A stretch of DNA of 64,000 nucleotides, taken from contig CM063502.1 of assembly GCA_032207245.1 (NCBI GenBank), forward strand, positions 118,980,929-119,044,928. The letters are read 5' to 3'. Positions 13,116 to 23,593 of this stretch are shown here, in pieces (position 1 is the stretch's first letter; each line of letters begins with the position of its first letter). A model generated the notes under the pieces. It worked only from the letters and a program-made list of their open reading frames with translations. It searched no databases and was not told the origin of the DNA. This DNA is from Pardosa pseudoannulata. Taxonomy: Eukaryota; Arthropoda; Arachnida; Araneae; Lycosidae. The translations under genes and the position numbers were made by a program.

Positions 13116-13930
13116 ATGGCATATCTTGTAAGGTTTCAAAAGGTTGATTTGTTGGCTATGGCTTATGAGATGAATGTGGAAGCTAGTCCAGGAGATAGAA
13201 TCACAGATATAGGCGACAAAATTAAAAGTGCTCCTAACTACGACGAGGAGATTTTAAGGGTTTGTTTGGAGCAATTAAAATCAGAAAGGGAACAGGAAGC
13301 AGCTAGGGCTGAAGCTAGGGCTGGGAACGAGGCAGAGAGAGCATACGAACTTGAGCGATTGCGTATTACAAACGAGGCAGAAACCACGAGTTTAGGATCG
13401 TCCAGATCAGAGACTTATCGACCCAAACGGGAGTTAAAAAGTTTGATGCGCACTTTTCACCCTGAGCATTCCGAAATTTCGCTATATCTTAGTTTGTTCG
13501 AAAGACAAGCCAGTGTAGTGGGAATTGATGAAGAGGGTTTCCCAGTTAATTGAGCTGTAACCCCTTGAATTTTCTCAAAATTGAATTAATGAACCAAAGG
13601 ACAAAATGAGCGATTATCAGTACATGAAAAAGGTACTGTTAAGCCGATTTAAGATGAAACCAGAGTCATGTCTGATTAAATTCACGGCCCTACAGAAAAC
13701 CACTACCTGGAAAGATTTAGTTTTTGACCTGCGAACATACTTAAATCATTGGTTAGAAGGAATGTAGGTAGTTAATTTTGAAACCTTAAAAGAACTTTTG
13801 ATAGCAGATCAGTTAAAATAGCGGTCTACCCCGGAGATGAAAGAATATTTCCTAGATATTTGGGATGAAATTAAGGATCTTGCAGAATTAGGAAAAAAAC
13901 TAGACAGTTTCGAAGCTGTTAGAAAGATTC
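13116..13930 (+). pseudogene. Retrotransposon gag: N-terminal part and SCAN-like capsid, broken
   Basis: An ATG at 13116 opens a 145-codon frame with an acidic/Arg-rich helical middle (repeated EAERAYELERLR-type heptads), ending at TGA 13551. Capsid homology resumes out of frame from about 13612 (YMKKVLLSRFKMKPESC) and passes a WLEGM motif followed by a stop. It then reads FETLKELLIADQLK, stop, and STPEMKEYFLDIWDEIKDL. The order of R-F, a helix with Y-x-x-x-WLEG, F-x-x-L-x-x-L-I-x-x-Q and PxE is that of SCAN domains and of Gmr1-type capsids. Gag would assemble the particle that packages the RNA. At least three in-frame stops and one frameshift inactivate it. Confidence 0.75.
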
Positions 13931-14068
13931 GGAAACCAACCCTTTGAAATTTCCAAATAATGAGAAGCGCCTTGAAAGAGCAAAGGGGAATTCCGAATCG
14001 GTAAACAAACTTGATAACAAAAAGAGTTTCACGAAGCAGTCAGAGTATAGGGATAGGGCAAAAGGCGC

Positions 14069-14545
14069 TTGCCGGTGTGTTATCATTGTCATGTCCCCGG
14101 GCATTTGCGACCGAATTGTCCGCAGAGGAAAAAAGATAATCCCCGAGAACAAATTAATTTTTTGGGTGAGGATGAACTAGATAAAGATGTTTTTGGTCCA
14201 TATTTGAGAAAAATCAAAGTGAATGGAAAGAAAATCATGGCGTTGCGAGATTCAGGGAGTTATTTTGATTTAGTGAGCAAAAATTATGTAAGTACGGAGG
14301 ATTTTACGGGTGAGACAGGATGGCTAAAACAAACAATAGATCTTAATTTTAATTGTTTCGCGGTTGCCTCAGTAGCCTTAGAAAGCCCCCAATTCGGCAA
14401 AGTAAAAACAAAAGCAGAGGTTGTAGACAGAGAAGGACGTTCTGTGTATTTGCTAGGTAATAGAACAGCTCGATTAATCGAGGAAGTTAAATCGAAGCCA
14501 AACCTTTGTCAAGTGACTACGAGCAGTCAGAGAAAGAGAGGGTAA
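14069..14545 (+). pseudogene. Retrotransposon nucleocapsid zinc knuckle and protease
   Basis: The open frame carries a CCHC zinc knuckle near its start (CYHCHVPGHLRPNC, spacing C-x2-C-x4-H-x4-C). About 40 residues later comes an aspartic-protease-like site ALRDSGSYFDLVS, the DSG triad equivalent of D-T/S-G, followed by beta-rich sequence and a late VYLLGN segment. The knuckle binds element RNA and the protease would cut Gag-Pol. A frameshift just before 14069 separates it from the upstream gag frame (13944-14180 reads the same DNA in another frame), and the frame stops at 14545. Confidence 0.75.
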
Positions 14546-14659
14546 TGTAATACAGAGAGCGAACTAAATAACGCTGTAGAAAATATTCCTGCTATAATTT
14601 CTAAGGGCGATGACGAACTTCAGATTGCTTTACCCGACTCTAAAGAGAACGGAAATTAT

Positions 14660-15840
14660 TTGTTGCAAGTCGATCAAAACGTGTTCGCCTGCGAACAAAA
14701 GAAATGTGAGACTTTAAAACCATGCTGGGAAAAACAAGTAAAGGGAGAAACCGAGTTTTGCTTTAACGATAGTTTATTATTTAGGAAAAGTGTAGACCAC
14801 CGAGGTCAAGAGAATTATCAGTTGGTTGTTCCCAAGAAATTTAGACCTAAAATTCTATCAATGTCACTTGAGGGTACTTCCACCCACGCCGGTGTGACAA
14901 AGACTGAGGACAGGTTGTGCAACTCTTACTTCTGGCCCCATTGCATTAAAGAAGTGGAAGAATTTGTCGGCAGTTGTGACCCGTGTCAGAGAGTAGGAAA
15001 GCCCTGTGATAAAAAGAAGGTCTCCTCAAACTTGTACCTATTATAACTGAGGTGTTTTCGAAAATAAATACTGATACAGTAAGTTCCATTCCCGAAAGTG
15101 CTAAGGGAAACAAATATTTAGTCAAGGCAATTTGCATGTCATCTAAATACCCTGACGCTATTCCTGTAACGGATATTGGATCGGTTTCTATAATCGACGC
15201 ATTAATGGCAATTTTCAGTAGGTATGGTTATGTTAGGGAAATCCAGTGTGACTTGGGCACAAGTTTTACCAGCAACCTAACTTCCGAATTTTTTGAGAAG
15301 TTTGGAATAAGGGTAACTCATTCGTCCGTTTTTCATCCTCAATTTAACCCTATAGAACGCTGAAACGACTTTTACGGGTAATGTGTTTAGCATCGAAAGA
15401 GGACTGGGAGTAAAACCTTCCCTCAGCCCTGTTAGCCTTTCGAACTGTACTGACTTCAGCCCCGCTGAGTTAGTGTATGGGAAAATTTTGAGAATGCCGG
15501 AAACGCTATTATATGATCATTGGGTAAATCCCGAATAAAACGATTCCATTCTGACGGAATACGTTTTTGATTTAATCAACCGATCAAAAGAATGCCAGGA
15601 GCTAGCTGTAGAGAGGATGACAGAAGCTCAGAACAAAAGAAAGTTTTGGTATGATAAGGGGTCTGTTAGGAGACAATTTAAAAAGGGTGATCGAGTTTTG
15701 GTGTTAGCCACGGAGCGACCAAAAAAATTAGCCGTACAATCGATTGGCCCCGGTATCATTGAAAATCAGATTTCCGATACCAATTACATGGTCACGATGC
15801 ATGAAAGAAACAAGACTCAGATATCATGTTAACATGCTGA
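14660..15840 (+). pseudogene. Retrotransposon integrase (zinc-binding, DDE core, GPY/F tail), broken
   Basis: The zinc-binding part is at 14800-15020 (THAGVTKTEDRL and YFWPHCIKEVEEFVGSCDPC), though the first histidine of HHCC seems lost. The catalytic core at 15052-15363 retains an Asp in the position before the usual VGPLP (here DTVSSIP). It also has IQCDLGTSFTS and a final Glu in NPIER, so all three DDE acidic residues can be placed. Stops at about 15044 and 15361 break it. The C-terminal part (15440-15840) has VYGKILRMPETLL and a GPY/F-like block (RVLVLATERPKKL, then IGPGIIENQISDTNYMV). It would insert the cDNA copy. It lies upstream of RT, which is unusual for a gypsy-class element. Confidence 0.85.
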
Positions 15841-16069
15841 AACCTCATCCTCAGAGAGCAGAAACTGTGAACTTGGTATATTCAGAATCAAAGGAGGATA
15901 GAGACTCAGGGAAAGATTTAGACATTATTTATCCGGAAGCGGATCCGAATATCTATGATTTCGAAGTATAGCTAGGGATAGCGAGCTGAGTAAAAGTTTG
16001 ACGACGAACAGATAGGACAGCTAAGCGAATTATTAGATCGACGGAAAAAGATATTTTCGAATGACTCTG

Positions 16070-16770
16070 GGAAAACAGATTTGGTGGAATTTGATATAGA
16101 ACTGATTAGTGATGAGGTGATTCAATCAAACCCCTACTGGACATCTCAACATCAAACCGAGATATTGAAAACGGAAATACAATGAATGTTAGATTTACAT
16201 TTGATTGAAATTGGGAATTCCAATTACACCTCACCTATTATTTTAGTGGAAACTCCAAATAAGCCCTCACGTCCGTGTATAGATTTCCGTCGGTTAAATG
16301 CCATTACAAAGAAAAATCTCCCCCATACCCAATATTGAGGAGAGAGTCGAACTCGTATCTTCCGCCTCGTTCATCACGGTTTTAGATCTAGCAAAAGGTT
16401 ACTGTCAGATTCCCATGAGCGAAAGAGCACGACGCTATGTGGCGTTTACTACCCCGTTTGGAACATACATTCAGCTAAGAATGGCTTTTGGGTTAGTAAA
16501 CGCGCCGTTTTTCTTTAGCCAAATGATGTCTAATCTGTTAGGAGATCGTGAGGCTTTCGCTGTGCCGTACTTGGACGACGTAGTGATTTATTCAAATACC
16601 TGGGAGGATCATTTGAAACACTTGGAGATCATCTTAAGGAAAATAGAAAGGGCTGGCCTAACGACAAACCCCTCAAAATGCCGATTCGCTCTGAAATATA
16701 CAAATATCTGGGACATATAGTTGCAAGTAGTGTTCGAAGCCCAGCCGAAGCTAAAATTAAGCCTGTCTTA
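16070..16770 (+). pseudogene. Retrotransposon reverse transcriptase, broken
   Basis: The gypsy-type RT start is visible at 16110-16300 (HLIEIGNSNYTSPIILV and RPCIDFRRLNAITKKNLPH), in a frame with a stop after EILKTEIQ. Homology then shifts frame to 16330-16720. There it has ITVLDLAKGYCQIPM, the block FGTYIQLRMAFGLVNAPFFF and the catalytic YLDDVVIYS with both Asp residues intact. A final frameshift occurs after KCRFALKYTNI near 16705. The enzyme would copy element RNA into DNA. Position after integrase and before RNase H is clear from the continuous order of motifs. Confidence 0.88.
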
Positions 16771-16883
16771 GATTTCCGAAACCGGTAACAAAAACGCAGA
16801 TCAGATCATTTTTAGGTTTACCACGCTATTACGCTCATTACGTAAAGAATTTTTCGGTTATCGCGGCCCCTTTTACGGATGCA

Positions 16884-17372
16884 TTGAAAGGGAAGAGGAA
16901 GAGAACAGCAATTGTCTGGACGGCAAAGTTACAGCCCGCTTTCAATACGTTGAAGGAGAGATTAACTAGCAATCCTGTGTTAAACTCACCGGATTACACG
17001 CGCCCATTCATTGTTCAGACTGACGCTTCAGATAACGGTCTTGGAGCGGTTCTATCCCAAAAAGATAGTGGAGAGAAAGAACATCCAGTTCTATTTCTCA
17101 GTAAGAAATTATCAGAAGCGGAACGAAAGTACACTACGATCAAAAAGGAATGTTTAGCAATAATCTTTGCTGTTAAAAAATTAAAATACTATTTGAATGG
17201 TCAGGAATTTACGATCGTAACCGATCATAACCCACTGACGTGTTTGAAAAAACAATCCAATACCAATCCGAGGTTATTACGTTGGTCATTGGTTTTGAAG
17301 CCTTTCCGATACAAGGTTGTTCATCTGCCTGGAAAGGAAAACCAAAACGCAGACTGTCTCAGTCGTCTATAA
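16884..17372 (+). pseudogene. Retrotransposon RNase H, last domain of pol
   Basis: A 162-codon open stretch begins in the RT-connection region (LQPAFNTLKERLTSNPVL). It then has the gypsy RNase H motifs FIVQTDASDNGLGAVLSQ, ERKYTTIKKECLAI and FTIVTDHNPLTCL. It closes with VHLPGKENQNADCLSRL and a stop. Catalytic D, E and D are present. In ordinary gypsy elements integrase follows this sequence. Here the frame ends and only 240 bp of noncoding DNA precede the polypurine tract, confirming the rearranged gene order. Confidence 0.9.
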
Positions 17373-17599
17373 CCTTGGATGTCATTTTGTTTTTAGTGTA
17401 AATAGTTTGTCTTTTGATTTTTTTAGTGTTTAAAAGTATATTAAAATTTTGTGTAATTATAAGTGTTTTAAACTGTAAATTTTTAATTTTAAATGTGTAA
17501 ATTTTGAGTATATAGTTGGCTTCGAGTGGAGAGTAAGTTGGCTCACTTTAAGCTCATTATAGAATTTCCGTCGTCAGACTCCGGAGAATTCTCTTCTTT

Positions 17600-17611
17600 A
17601 GGGGGAGGAAG
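17600..17611 (+). other. Polypurine tract of the LTR element
   Basis: AGGGGGAGGAAG immediately precedes the 3' LTR start TGTAAAGG at 17613. It is the expected primer for plus-strand cDNA synthesis. Confidence 0.85.
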
Positions 17612-17612
17612 C

Positions 17613-17915
17613 TGTAAAGGCGTGCCTTAACGGTGTGCCTACATCAAAGACTTTGCTTTGAGAAATGGACGACATGCTTATGTGGAGACAAAGGTGTTGT
17701 TTTCCCCGGCACCACGATGTCTAGACTTTTGTGTCCTACAGTAGCGAAACAACAGACCAGACAACCGGGCGCCCAGACTGACAGCCAGAAAGATGATCAT
17801 CGGAATCACAAGGGAACGCCGCGACATTGGATCTTCGCCGACACGAAATTCCAGAGACTCCCGGGTTTGCGGCCGGGGATTGTCTAGCCCCAGACCAATC
17901 CAGTTGGTTGAAGGT
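17613..17915 (+). repeat. 3' LTR, truncated
   Basis: This matches 11161-11459 closely, including the GTTTTCCCCGGCACCACGAT and ACAGCCAGAAAGATGATCAT blocks. The match stops at GTTGAAGGT, with unrelated sequence after it. The later two-thirds of the LTR, including the right terminus and any target duplication, are missing. Confidence 0.88.
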
Positions 17916-18287
17916 AGAATAGGAAGCAGAGGTTTTGCCAGCAACCGTGCGTATTTTGTTGGTATTAATAAATATTATCCAAAATTAAGGAAATTTATGA
18001 CAGATCAGATGGTTTTGTATGAAGAAACAAACACACATTCATACTGACAACCATATGAATATAAAGATCACTATATAAAATGATAGGTTTTTATTTACCC
18101 ATGAGAGTCACTGAAATTTGTACTTTTTGTTGTTAGAATATTATTTATAAACATTTCATTGTAACGTAAAAATTAACCAAGAATTAAATTTAAAATTAGT
18201 TCTTATATAAAAATGCTATAATTTGCGTCACATAGAAATGAAAGTTAATCACTTTATAGCTAAATTTCCAGGTCAAATCGAATTGAT
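17916..18287. other. Intergenic AT-rich DNA, nothing recognised
   Basis: Unique-looking AT-rich sequence between the truncated LTR and the SINE at 18301. The overlapping frames at 17678-18047 are LTR artefacts. Confidence 0.6.
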
Positions 18288-18300
18288 ACTACGCAGACGA

Positions 18301-18478
18301 TGGCCGAATGATGAGGGTGCTGGCCTTCGGAACCGGAGTTCGTGGGTTCGAGTTCCACTATGGCATGGAAGTTCGTAGCCGTTCGGAATCGGCTTTAAGC
18401 AGTAGGTCCCGGTCTCATTAGCCCTCGTGTTGCAAAAAGTAGACCGTAGCGCTCCAAACCAAACCAAACCAAAACCAA
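18301..18478 (+). mobile_element. tRNA-derived SINE, copy with 13-bp target duplication
   Basis: The tRNA-like head has an A-box-like TGGCCGAATGATGAGG and a B-box-like GGGTTCGAGTTCC. A body follows (GTAGCCGTTCGGAATCGGC, then TAAGCAGTAGGTCCCGGTC), ending in a CCAAACCAAACC tail. Flanking direct repeats ACTACGCAGACGA lie at 18288-18300 and 18479-18491. The same unit recurs about nine times in the window. Confidence 0.88.
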
Positions 18479-18519
18479 ACTACGCAGACGAGGTTTAAAT
18501 AATATAAAATAAGAAATGA

Positions 18520-18949
18520 ATAAATGAGATGTTTAAAGGAATGACGTCATAATGATAAAAAATTCCGTTTTCACCTATTTATTATGTGATAAATTGAAAA
18601 TTTTAATCTCCTGCTTTTAACCGAGGAAAACTGCGCTTAAAACAATTACATGGAATTAACGAAATGACGTCACATTGCTAGAAATATTGCTTCTTTCACT
18701 TTGTTATGTTGCGATAAATTAAAAAAATTAATCGTTTGCGTTTAACCTGGGAAAATAATGCTTGGAATAATGACATGAAATGCTCGAAAAAGGGGTAGGG
18801 AATGAATTTCGAACGTTAAAAATTTACATAAACCTTCCTAGGGATATGCCTAATAATTTCCCAAATTTTCACGGCGATTGAATGTACGGTTTTTGAGTCT
18901 ATCGAGTACAAACAGACAGACAAACAGACGGACAGACAGACACAAATTC

Positions 18950-18952
<3 letters not shown>
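18520..18952 (+). repeat. Dispersed repeat with internal tandem duplication and GACAGACA tail
   Basis: Two diverged units of about 120 bp follow one another (AAGGAATGACGTCATAATGA..., then GAAATGACGTCACATTGCT...), each with a GTGATAAATT/GCGATAAATT and a TTTAACC(G/T)(A/G)GGAAAA block. A common part follows with GGAATGAATTTCGAACGTT and CCCAAATTTTCACGGCGATT. It ends in CAGACAGACAAACAGACGGA-type repeats and then TA dinucleotides. A related single-unit copy is at 63320-63570. The microsatellite-like 3' end suggests a retroposon, but no coding part is present. Confidence 0.7.

Positions 18953-19024
<72 letters not shown>
18953..19024. repeat. TA microsatellite
   Basis: About 70 bases of TA dinucleotides directly follow the GACAGACA tail of the preceding repeat. 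Confidence 0.95.
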
Positions 19025-19029
<5 letters not shown>

Positions 19030-19319
19030 AATGGAGCACCTTATAGGCGGGAAACATTATTCCTAAGGACAATAAAAACAAAATGGATACTCGTAATTTA
19101 AAAGCAGTGATAAAGCAGAAGACCCCAAATCCTTGCCTGCCACCTCCAGAGATGAACATGATCCGGGGGAATTAGGAACTTGATCCAATTAAGAGATCGC
19201 TGCCTTTGCTGACTGAGTTACTGTGACTCACATTTAGGTTCTCCAATATAAATAATTACAGCTAGGAGGCACCTTCATAAACAGAACATTTACGGTAGAG
19301 CAGCAATTTAGAGGGGGAT

Positions 19320-19620
19320 TGTAGTGCCTGGCGCCCTCTATAGGTAGAACGGTTACGGAGATATGGTTGTTCAGAAAGAGAGAGTAGAGAGGAACGGCGT
19401 GTGAAGGCCGTGTGGTTTCTTTTGTCCGAGTCAGGGACACGCCTATGCTATATAATTTTGTGTGTATGATTACTATTCTATGTGTGTTGCTGTACATATA
19501 CTGCTTGCTGTGTCGTCTAAATAAAAACATTAAAGAAAAAAAAAAGGAGTTGAATGGATTACTTCGAATAAGTGATTTTTGATATCCGAGTTTCTCAGTC
19601 GGAAGAACACCAACGTTACA
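19320..19620 (+). mobile_element. Solo LTR with perfect 5-bp target duplication
   Basis: This 301-bp unit begins TGTAGTGCCTGGCGCC and ends CAACGTTACA. It is flanked on both sides by GGGAT (19315-19319 and 19621-19625). Inside are a TATA-like CTATATAATTT near 19449 and an AATAAAAAC polyadenylation signal near 19520. There is no internal retroelement sequence, so it is a recombination-derived solo LTR. It is a different family from the Gmr1-like LTR, although both end in GTTACA. Confidence 0.85.
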
Positions 19621-19625
19621 GGGAT

Positions 19626-22303
19626 TTTTTCATTCAGACCTTTTTCCAGTTATATTTATTGGTATTCCATTGGTGTGTTTATTTAGGGTTATTGTTCATT
19701 TGATAATATTCCTTCTTTGTCAGGCCTCCAGTCAAAAGGGAGCAACCAAATTAACTGCCATTTCAAGTTAAAAATATGATGCTTATGTCTAAATTTCACT
19801 TTAAATTATTTACAATTTCTTCTTTTAGATTTTAACTTATTCAGTATCATTAGAGAGCTTGTTCACAAATGTAAGTGCTGGCCAAAAATGTAGAACACGC
19901 AGCTACATTCTGTTTTAGGCACGAAAATTCCTCGGATAAGGACTTACAAAATTCTAATATACGCTTTACCTTCAAGGATTTTTTTTTTTTTTTTGTAATT
20001 TTTTTTATAGTTTTACTTATTTCATAATTTTTCATTTTATTTTAAACTAATCTTATTTTATAAACTACACTGGTGAGTCAACTTTAAAGGCTCTGCGGGC
20101 CATAGTTTAACACTACATATAACAATCACCCCGTATCCACCACCTGCGTACAGCAGAGTGAGGAGGGCCCTGGCCGAAAAGGTTTGCCCTTGGCCCCCAT
20201 TTCTGTAAGTCGAGCGCTGTCTCCGTATCTATAACAACCTTCAATTATTTATTACTTTCATGAAAAAGTTGATTAGAGTGAAATCTTGGAGACACTTTTC
20301 TCACCAGTTCATTGGGTCATTTACAAAAAAGAAGAAGAATTATGTGTATATGTACAGGTATAATGTATAGATATATGTGTGTGTGCTTGTGTAACCGGTA
20401 TAAACATTCTTCCCTGATCACACTTGGGGAAATAGCCTATATTTTCAATTGCTTGGCAATGTAATGCAGATGTAGTCATTGTGTTGAGAAGGGCTGAAGA
20501 CCTGATGAAATACTTTTTATTTTCATCCTAATAACGGAGAATTGATGGACGCGTCTTACATAGACAAAAGACAAACATGGATCTTTTTGATCTGCTAAAA
20601 TGCCATCTTGTGGAGGGGAAAATCACGTATGACTTCTCACGAGAAAGAGTTTTAAAAAGGCATTTCTTTTTTGGCTTGTTATAACATTAGTGGCGAAAAT
20701 GTAAATAACGGCAACAAAGTTGTAAAGATCTTCCATTTTTTCCTGGGAGAATTGCCAGCTTGGTTGCAGAAGGAAAAGAAAGGGCCACGTGTAGTAATTC
20801 ATACTTCAGTTTTTAGTTTTGGGAAATCTTAAAGGAATGCCAATCTCGGTGATTGATATCATGGACTTATTTTGGTTTAGTTAGGAAAATTAAGATTAAG
20901 AAAAGTAGAAGGGAAGTGGGAAAATTTTAAAGAAGTTTAGGGTTAATAATTTTGGATGTATTACACACACACATATATGTATGCATGCATAAATTTTATA
21001 AATAATGTTGTTTTTGAAAGTAATAAAATAATTTTATATACTTTCATTATATTTAAATTTTTTAAAGTGGGGAAGACTTTTCGCCCACCATTTTTTCCCA
21101 ACTGCGTTCGTTTTATTTTAAACAAAAAATACTCTGATATTTGAAATAAGCGAATATTATTTTTTCATAAATGTTGAGAGACGTCCTCTGTATTGATTGG
21201 ATATACCTGTGAAAGTAATCACCACCGGGTCTGGAAACCTCTCTGGAATTGGAACTTGAAAAGGATTTTACACAGTTATACTGGTATACATTGGTATACA
21301 TATTAATTATGAGATTGTTAATAATCTATGATAATAGTATGTATGAGGATTTATTCAATTCGGAGCACGTCTTTACTTAGCATAAATGCAAGAGTGACTG
21401 ATGATGCATCATATGACAGTGGGTAGAATTACTAGTATTTCTACCTTCACCTTTCTGTTGTATATTTTTTCTGGAAGTACGAAGCATAAGTTTGTAATTT
21501 TTTCCTTGATAGCCTGTACAATTTTGGGGTTAGTGTTGTTGTTGTTGTTGTTATTAATAGATTTTTGTTCAGCTGGGATAGGAAAGATTTTACAACAGCA
21601 ATAACTAACTGGATGTTCACCTCCGCAATTGCAATGCTTTATAAACCGTTTTATCTGCATCCAATGGAAGTTTTATAATAAATTCTACTGCAAAAACTCA
21701 GGCATACCCATAGGCACGGATTTTTATAGGGTGCTTGTGGGCTGAATGTTCTTCAACCCCAGTAAAGGACTTTGTATGTGAGGAACATTAGTTCTTTGTG
21801 ACTGATAAATTAAAATCAGAGCTTTAAAAAATGAAATAAAATAGATGAAAAAGAAAAATTGTAAAAAAAAAAAAAAAATTAAATTAAATTAAGCAAAAAG
21901 TAGAGCCTTACCTATTTGGCCATCGTTCGGCCGGCTGTTTGAAAGGAAAGAGAACGCATAGGATGCAAATAGCCGAAATAACATCTGTGTGTTCTATTCT
22001 TGCCGTTATCCTAAATCTGAAAGGGAGGGTAAAGGAATAAAACAAGAGAACGAGAAAGAAAAAAAATGGCAGTAACTAATGTATTTATTGCTATTTATTT
22101 TAACTTCCATAAAAATGAAAATGGGTCATAATTATTTTACTTTGTATTACACCTTTTGCCTTCTCTCATAAACGTGGTGCACATATCCGAAATTAATTAT
22201 TATCGACCACGAATCCCCTCATAGATCATACGAACCTCCGTACGTCCATAGGAGTCTCCTTGGGAACCACTGATGAAATCAAAGTGAATAGTAGATATTA
22301 GGA
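19626..22303. other. Intergenic DNA, no gene seen
   Basis: AT-rich, with poly-T (about 19979-19994), a GC-richer block at 20085-20225 that could be an old repeat, a CA/TA run near 20965, and short poly-A near 21860. The reading frames at 20956-21660 on both strands are short and unsupported. Confidence 0.55.
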
Positions 22304-22918
22304 CAGGGATGATCAAACTACGGCCAATGGGCCAGTTTCAGCCTATCTGAAGATTTTAACTACCTCACTGCAAATTTTAAAAAATGATATTTACATAATA
22401 TAATACATTACAATAAGGAAAATTATTATCTACAATTCAAGTGTAGTACTAATCAATTTCCAATCTGGTTTAATTATACACATAACGGTGATTTCATTTC
22501 AAATGGGAAACCACTGAGATCAGTGAGAACATTTTATTTTCTTATCTTTAACTAGAAGAAATAAACATAAATGAATGAGAGCTCGCATTTGAGAGAATGT
22601 CCATATTAAGCTCCGCCCAGGGCACACGTTCTATTATTACTTATTTCATACGGAAAGATAGCTGACAGATATTGCCATTGTGAATAGTTATGAATTATTT
22701 AAAGAAGAAGTGTTGCTAGTGCTTATTTGGGTTATTGTAGACATTCTTAAAATATCTTAATCCTAAAATGTTTATAATCAAGCGTAAATTTGATTCAGAA
22801 TGTCGTGCTCTTAAAGATCAATGGACTTAATATTTTTTACAGATTTTAAAACTTTTAAAATTCTAGTATTGGTCAGCTTTTTTTCTTCCTCTTTCTAAAA
22901 AACGTTTGCCCATCCCTG
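22304..22918. mobile_element. Nonautonomous hAT-type element
   Basis: The ends are CAGGGATGATCAAAC and, inverted, CAGGGATGGGCAAAC, the typical hAT terminal form. The 8-bp flanks TATTAGGA (22296-22303) and CATTAAGA (22919-22926) agree at six of eight positions, as expected of an old 8-bp target duplication. The 615-bp interior is AT-rich and noncoding. Confidence 0.75.
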
Positions 22919-23410
22919 CATTAAGACATAACACGTGACGTCATTAGTTTTTAGATATTCTGATCACTAATTTATTAATATATATGTAATACACTAATTT
23001 CGATAAATCAAACCATTTGATCAGTTCATGCCGATAGAGAAATCAAGCCTCCTTTTCCAATTTGATATAGAAAAATTGAAATCTCGAACTGAAAACTTAT
23101 TCCTATCTAAATAAGATATGGCTTATATTATGCAGGAATAGTGTAACTTTTCATTAATAAAACAATTTTAGAATCCGTTCAATATTTTCAGAGATTTTCC
23201 CCTTACCTATACATTACCTATACCTTACCTATATTAAATATATTTTGCCTGTTTATAACACTATTAAGATAAACATAAATTTGGTCAATGCATGCTGATA
23301 AAGCAACCAAACAGGGTTTCTCGTCCGACTTTATTTACAAATATTGAGATTTCATACTGAAAACTTATTGTCAGTTAACAAAATATAGTTTATATTGCTC
23401 AAGTTTAGCT

Positions 23411-23585
23411 CAGTGATGTAGCGAGTATAACTGGAGCCCGGGGAATACCTTTTTGTCCCTCTATGGCGCCCCTCCCCCTGAAAAACATGTAGTAGATAAT
23501 CAATAGAATATACAATCTAGCGCCCCTCTGCGAGAGGTTCCCGGGACATGATAGATCCTCTTGCACCTCCCTCGTTATGCAACTG
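23411..23585. mobile_element. Short hAT-like MITE
   Basis: It begins CAGTGATGTAGCGAG and ends CTCGTTATGCAACTG. Inverted, the right end reads CAGTTGCATAACGAG (about 11 of 15 matching). The 8-bp flanks GTTTAGCT and GTGTAGTT agree at six of eight positions. The interior is C-rich (GGCGCCCCTCCCCCTG) and noncoding. Confidence 0.6.
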
Positions 23586-23593
23586 GTGTAGTT

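Larger units (their letters stand above)
11161..17915 (+). mobile_element. Gmr1-like Ty3/gypsy-class LTR retrotransposon, decayed
   Basis: The full order is 5' LTR, gag with SCAN-like capsid and CCHC knuckle, protease, integrase (zinc-binding, DDE core, GPY/F-like tail), reverse transcriptase, RNase H, polypurine tract and a 5'-intact but 3'-truncated LTR. The RT and RNase H motifs are of gypsy type, yet integrase precedes RT, as in Ty1/copia elements. That combination defines the Gmr1 group, first described from fish and other deuterostomes. Several frameshifts and stops interrupt every gene, so the copy is dead. There is no envelope-like gene between RNase H and the 3' LTR (240 bp only). 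Confidence 0.88.

Noticed and set aside
11161..17915. Endogenous retrovirus with an envelope gene
   Set aside because: Only 240 bp separate RNase H from the polypurine tract; no envelope-like frame exists.
17633..18047. Overlapping open frames on both strands in and after the 3' LTR
   Set aside because: LTR sequence read as protein; no domain and not shared with the 5' LTR frames.
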